Shown in pieces: positions 51,127 through 51,232 of a stretch of 51,232 nt of DNA. Under the pieces are notes generated by a model, which saw only the letters and a program-made list of their open reading frames with translations, was not told where the DNA came from and did no database searches. Source of the stretch: Paludibacteraceae bacterium (GTDB taxonomy: Bacteria > Bacteroidota > Bacteroidia > Bacteroidales > Paludibacteraceae); assembly GCA_024401475.1 (NCBI GenBank), contig JAKSKZ010000025.1, positions 1 to 51,232 of the forward strand. The letters are read 5' to 3'. Position 1 is the stretch's first letter; every line of letters starts with the position of its first letter. Both the position numbers and the translations under genes were made by a program.

Positions 51127-51232
51127 CTTTTTTTTTTGACCTTGACAAAATAAAATGGCTTTTTTTGTGTTGTGTGGCCACGGCTCTTTCATTTACTTAC
51201 ATTTTATATTCTCTTTTTTCTCTTGTTTATAC

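Overview
The window is a stretch of chromosome from a member of the Bacteroidales. Three things support this. Promoters carry the Bacteroidetes -7 element TAnnTTTG instead of a sigma70 -10 box. Two small proteins end in type IX secretion (T9SS) sorting domains. The tmRNA encodes the tag GENNYALAA. Family content agrees: DUF4290, DUF4105, a hybrid two-component regulator, and Bacteroidetes-type MurA and OxyR. Anaerobic ribonucleotide reductase (nrdD/nrdG) and a superoxide reductase point to an anaerobe that meets some oxygen. I cannot name the genus.

Layout. 1-8.3 kb: a cell-surface repeat protein and a T9SS protein, murA with a membrane partner, an NhaC antiporter, an OxyR-type regulator divergent from desulfoferrodoxin, nudC and apt. 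8.5-10.8 kb: lemA and a DUF2207 membrane protein. 11.2-25.1 kb: a defence island. It holds a minus-strand pair (membrane protein plus metallo-beta-lactamase-fold hydrolase), a RloA/RloB ATPase pair, then a tight operon of XRE regulator, hsdM, hsdS, Fic protein and hsdR. A GHKL-ATPase fused to a PD-(D/E)XK nuclease closes it. 25.1-30.1 kb: decayed DNA (nitroreductase fragment, IS5-type transposase stump, degenerate GC-rich repeats) around two secreted YD-repeat proteins and a TonB-C-domain protein. 30.2-38.5 kb: tmRNA, an IMP dehydrogenase of the Tritrichomonas foetus type, a YtxH/holin-like envelope set, an RlmI-type methyltransferase, a Ste24-type protease, a small repeat protein, SRP RNA, two identical tRNA-Thr genes and DUF4290. 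38.7-51.2 kb: apbE, a 1470-residue hybrid sensor, a strongly structured putative small RNA, nrdG and nrdD, gapA, two tiny lipoproteins, DUF4105 and a T9SS mini-protein.

Working together. oxyR and dfx look like an oxidative-stress pair, but this OxyR has lost both redox cysteines. The 11-25 kb island combines DNA restriction (HsdRMS) with several probable accessory defence modules, the GHKL-nuclease fusion being the least described. The most interesting non-coding signal is the RNA at about 44.32-44.56 kb. It has its own promoter, a closing stem, a three-way junction with two UUCG tetraloops, and a terminator.

No database search could be run. Family names rest on recognised motifs and remembered family features; numerical claims are positions read from the sequence.
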